Assembly (NCBI GenBank): GCA_013361975.1
Contig: JABFXB010000508.1
Coordinates: forward strand, 1-6,765
DNA from: Dermatophilaceae bacterium
GTDB lineage: Bacteria; Actinomycetota; Actinomycetes; Actinomycetales; Dermatophilaceae
Direction: 5' to 3'
Length of the DNA: 6,765 nt
Shown here in pieces: positions 6,110-6,765 of the stretch. The translations under genes and the position numbers were made by a program. Under the pieces are notes generated by a model that ran no database searches, had not been told where the DNA came from, and was given only the letters and a program-made list of their open reading frames with translations. The first letter of the stretch is position 1. Each line of letters begins with the position of its first letter.

Positions 6110-6134
6110 CTGCTGCAACGAGATTCCGCAGCAG
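6110..6134 (-). repeat. Second, weaker inverted repeat between glnA stop and main terminator
   Basis: CTGCTGC (6110-6116) and GCAGCAG (6128-6134) form a perfect 7-bp inverted repeat around 11 bases. On the glnA transcript it would fold before the main terminator hairpin. It may add to termination or protect the mRNA 3' end, but such a short repeat can arise by chance. Confidence 0.35.
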
Positions 6135-6146
6135 CGGTGTGACGGA

Positions 6147-6765
6147 TCAGAGGTCGAAGTACATCTCGAACTCGTGGGGGTGCGGGCGGAAGCGGATGGG
6201 GTCCACCTCGTTCTTGCGCTTGTACTCGATCCACGCCTCGATGAGGTCGGCCGTGAAGACGTCGCCCTCGAGCAGGTAGTCGTGGTCGGCCTCGAGCGCC
6301 GCGAGGACCTCGGGCAGAGAGCCCGGGACCTGCTCGATGGCTGCGTGCTCCTCGGGGGGCAGCTCGTAGAGGTCCTTGTCGACCGGCTCCGGCGGCTCGA
6401 TGCGGTTCTTGATGCCGTCGAGGCCGGCCATCAGCTGGGCGGCGAAGCAGAGGTACGGGTTCGCCGACGGGTCGGGGACGCGGAACTCGATGCGCTTGGC
6501 CTTCGGCGACGTGCCCGTGATGGGGATGCGCACGCACGCCGAACGGTTGCGGGCCGAGTAGACCAGGTTGACCGGGGCCTCGTAGCCGGGCACCAGGCGG
6601 TGGTATGAGTTCACCGTGGGGTTCGTGAAGGCGAGCAGCGACGGGGCGTGCTTCAGCAGGCCACCGATGTACCAGCGGGCGATGTCCGACAGGCCGCCGT
6701 AGCCGCGCTCGTCGTAGAAGAGCGGCTCGCCGTCCTTCCAGAGGGACTGGTGCGTGTGCATGCCC
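6147..6765 (-). CDS. glnA: Glutamine synthetase type I, C-terminal part (5' end outside window)
   Basis: The last 205 or so residues of glutamine synthetase, which makes glutamine from glutamate, ammonia and ATP as a cytoplasmic dodecamer. The window holds the active-site part: GMHTHQSLW (the GMH metal and ATP region), NPTVNSYHRLVPGYEAPVNL with the flexible flap and glutamate-binding Arg, SARNRSACVRIP, and RIEFRVPDPSANPYLCFAAQ containing the Glu metal ligand. DLYELPPEE holds the Tyr that matches the adenylylation site of the E. coli enzyme (Tyr397 in NLYDLPPEE), so this is the type I-beta form, expected to be switched by GlnE adenylylation. The end, HPHEFEMYFDL, is typical and complete. About the first 270 residues lie beyond the window. 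A strong terminator follows, and the next gene on this strand is over 400 bp away, so glnA is at the end of its transcript. Confidence 0.97.
   Translation of the reverse strand, partial: GMHTHQSLWKDGEPLFYDERGYGGLSDIARWYIGGLLKHAPSLLAFTNPTVNSYHRLVPGYEAPVNLVYSARNRSACVRIPITGTSPKAKRIEFRVPDPSANPYLCFAAQLMAGLDGIKNRIEPPEPVDKDLYELPPEEHAAIEQVPGSLPEVLAALEADHDYLLEGDVFTADLIEAWIEYKRKNEVDPIRFRPHPHEFEMYFDL

Overview
The window comes from a very GC-rich genome. Coding regions have strongly G/C-ending codons, one gene starts with GTG, and the hairpins downstream of genes lack U-tracts. Together with the family content (DHA2 efflux pump, DUF1810, DUF1622, type I glutamine synthetase, short WcaJ/PglC-like sugar transferase) this points to a high-GC actinobacterium. 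A more precise placement (perhaps Micrococcales) is only a guess.

Left part (1-1677, + strand): the 3' end of an unrecognised, probably TIM-barrel protein is followed after 6 bp by a complete monotopic sugar-phosphate transferase. This looks like the end of an extracellular or capsular polysaccharide operon. Its last gene runs tail-to-tail into the next gene with a 38-bp coding overlap.

Middle part (1640-5330, - strand): the most unusual gene is a 546-residue protein whose first ~450 residues resemble the metallo-beta-lactamase part of CMP-N-acetylneuraminate hydroxylase (CMAH). Its Rieske [2Fe-2S] domain is at the C-terminus, whereas in animal CMAH it is at the N-terminus. A compact array of three alternating 7-bp half-sites lies 20 bp upstream of its start codon. 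Further upstream on the same strand is a two-gene unit, DUF1810 followed by a 14-TM DHA2 drug exporter, joined by a GTGA start/stop overlap. Between the exporter and the CMAH-like gene there is a short coding-like frame that may be a tiny gene or a gene remnant.

Right part (5342-6765, - strand): a small three-helix membrane protein (DUF1622) has an 18-bp palindrome directly next to its ribosome-binding site. A 418-bp stretch without a convincing gene follows. It contains a strong 15-bp-stem hairpin, the likely terminator of the last gene, the C-terminal ~205 residues of a type I glutamine synthetase (glnA), which runs off the window.

The genes do not form one pathway. The window is a patchwork of a polysaccharide operon end, a probable Rieske-dependent oxygenase, an efflux unit, a small membrane protein and core nitrogen assimilation. 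No mobile element, CRISPR array, tRNA or rRNA was seen.
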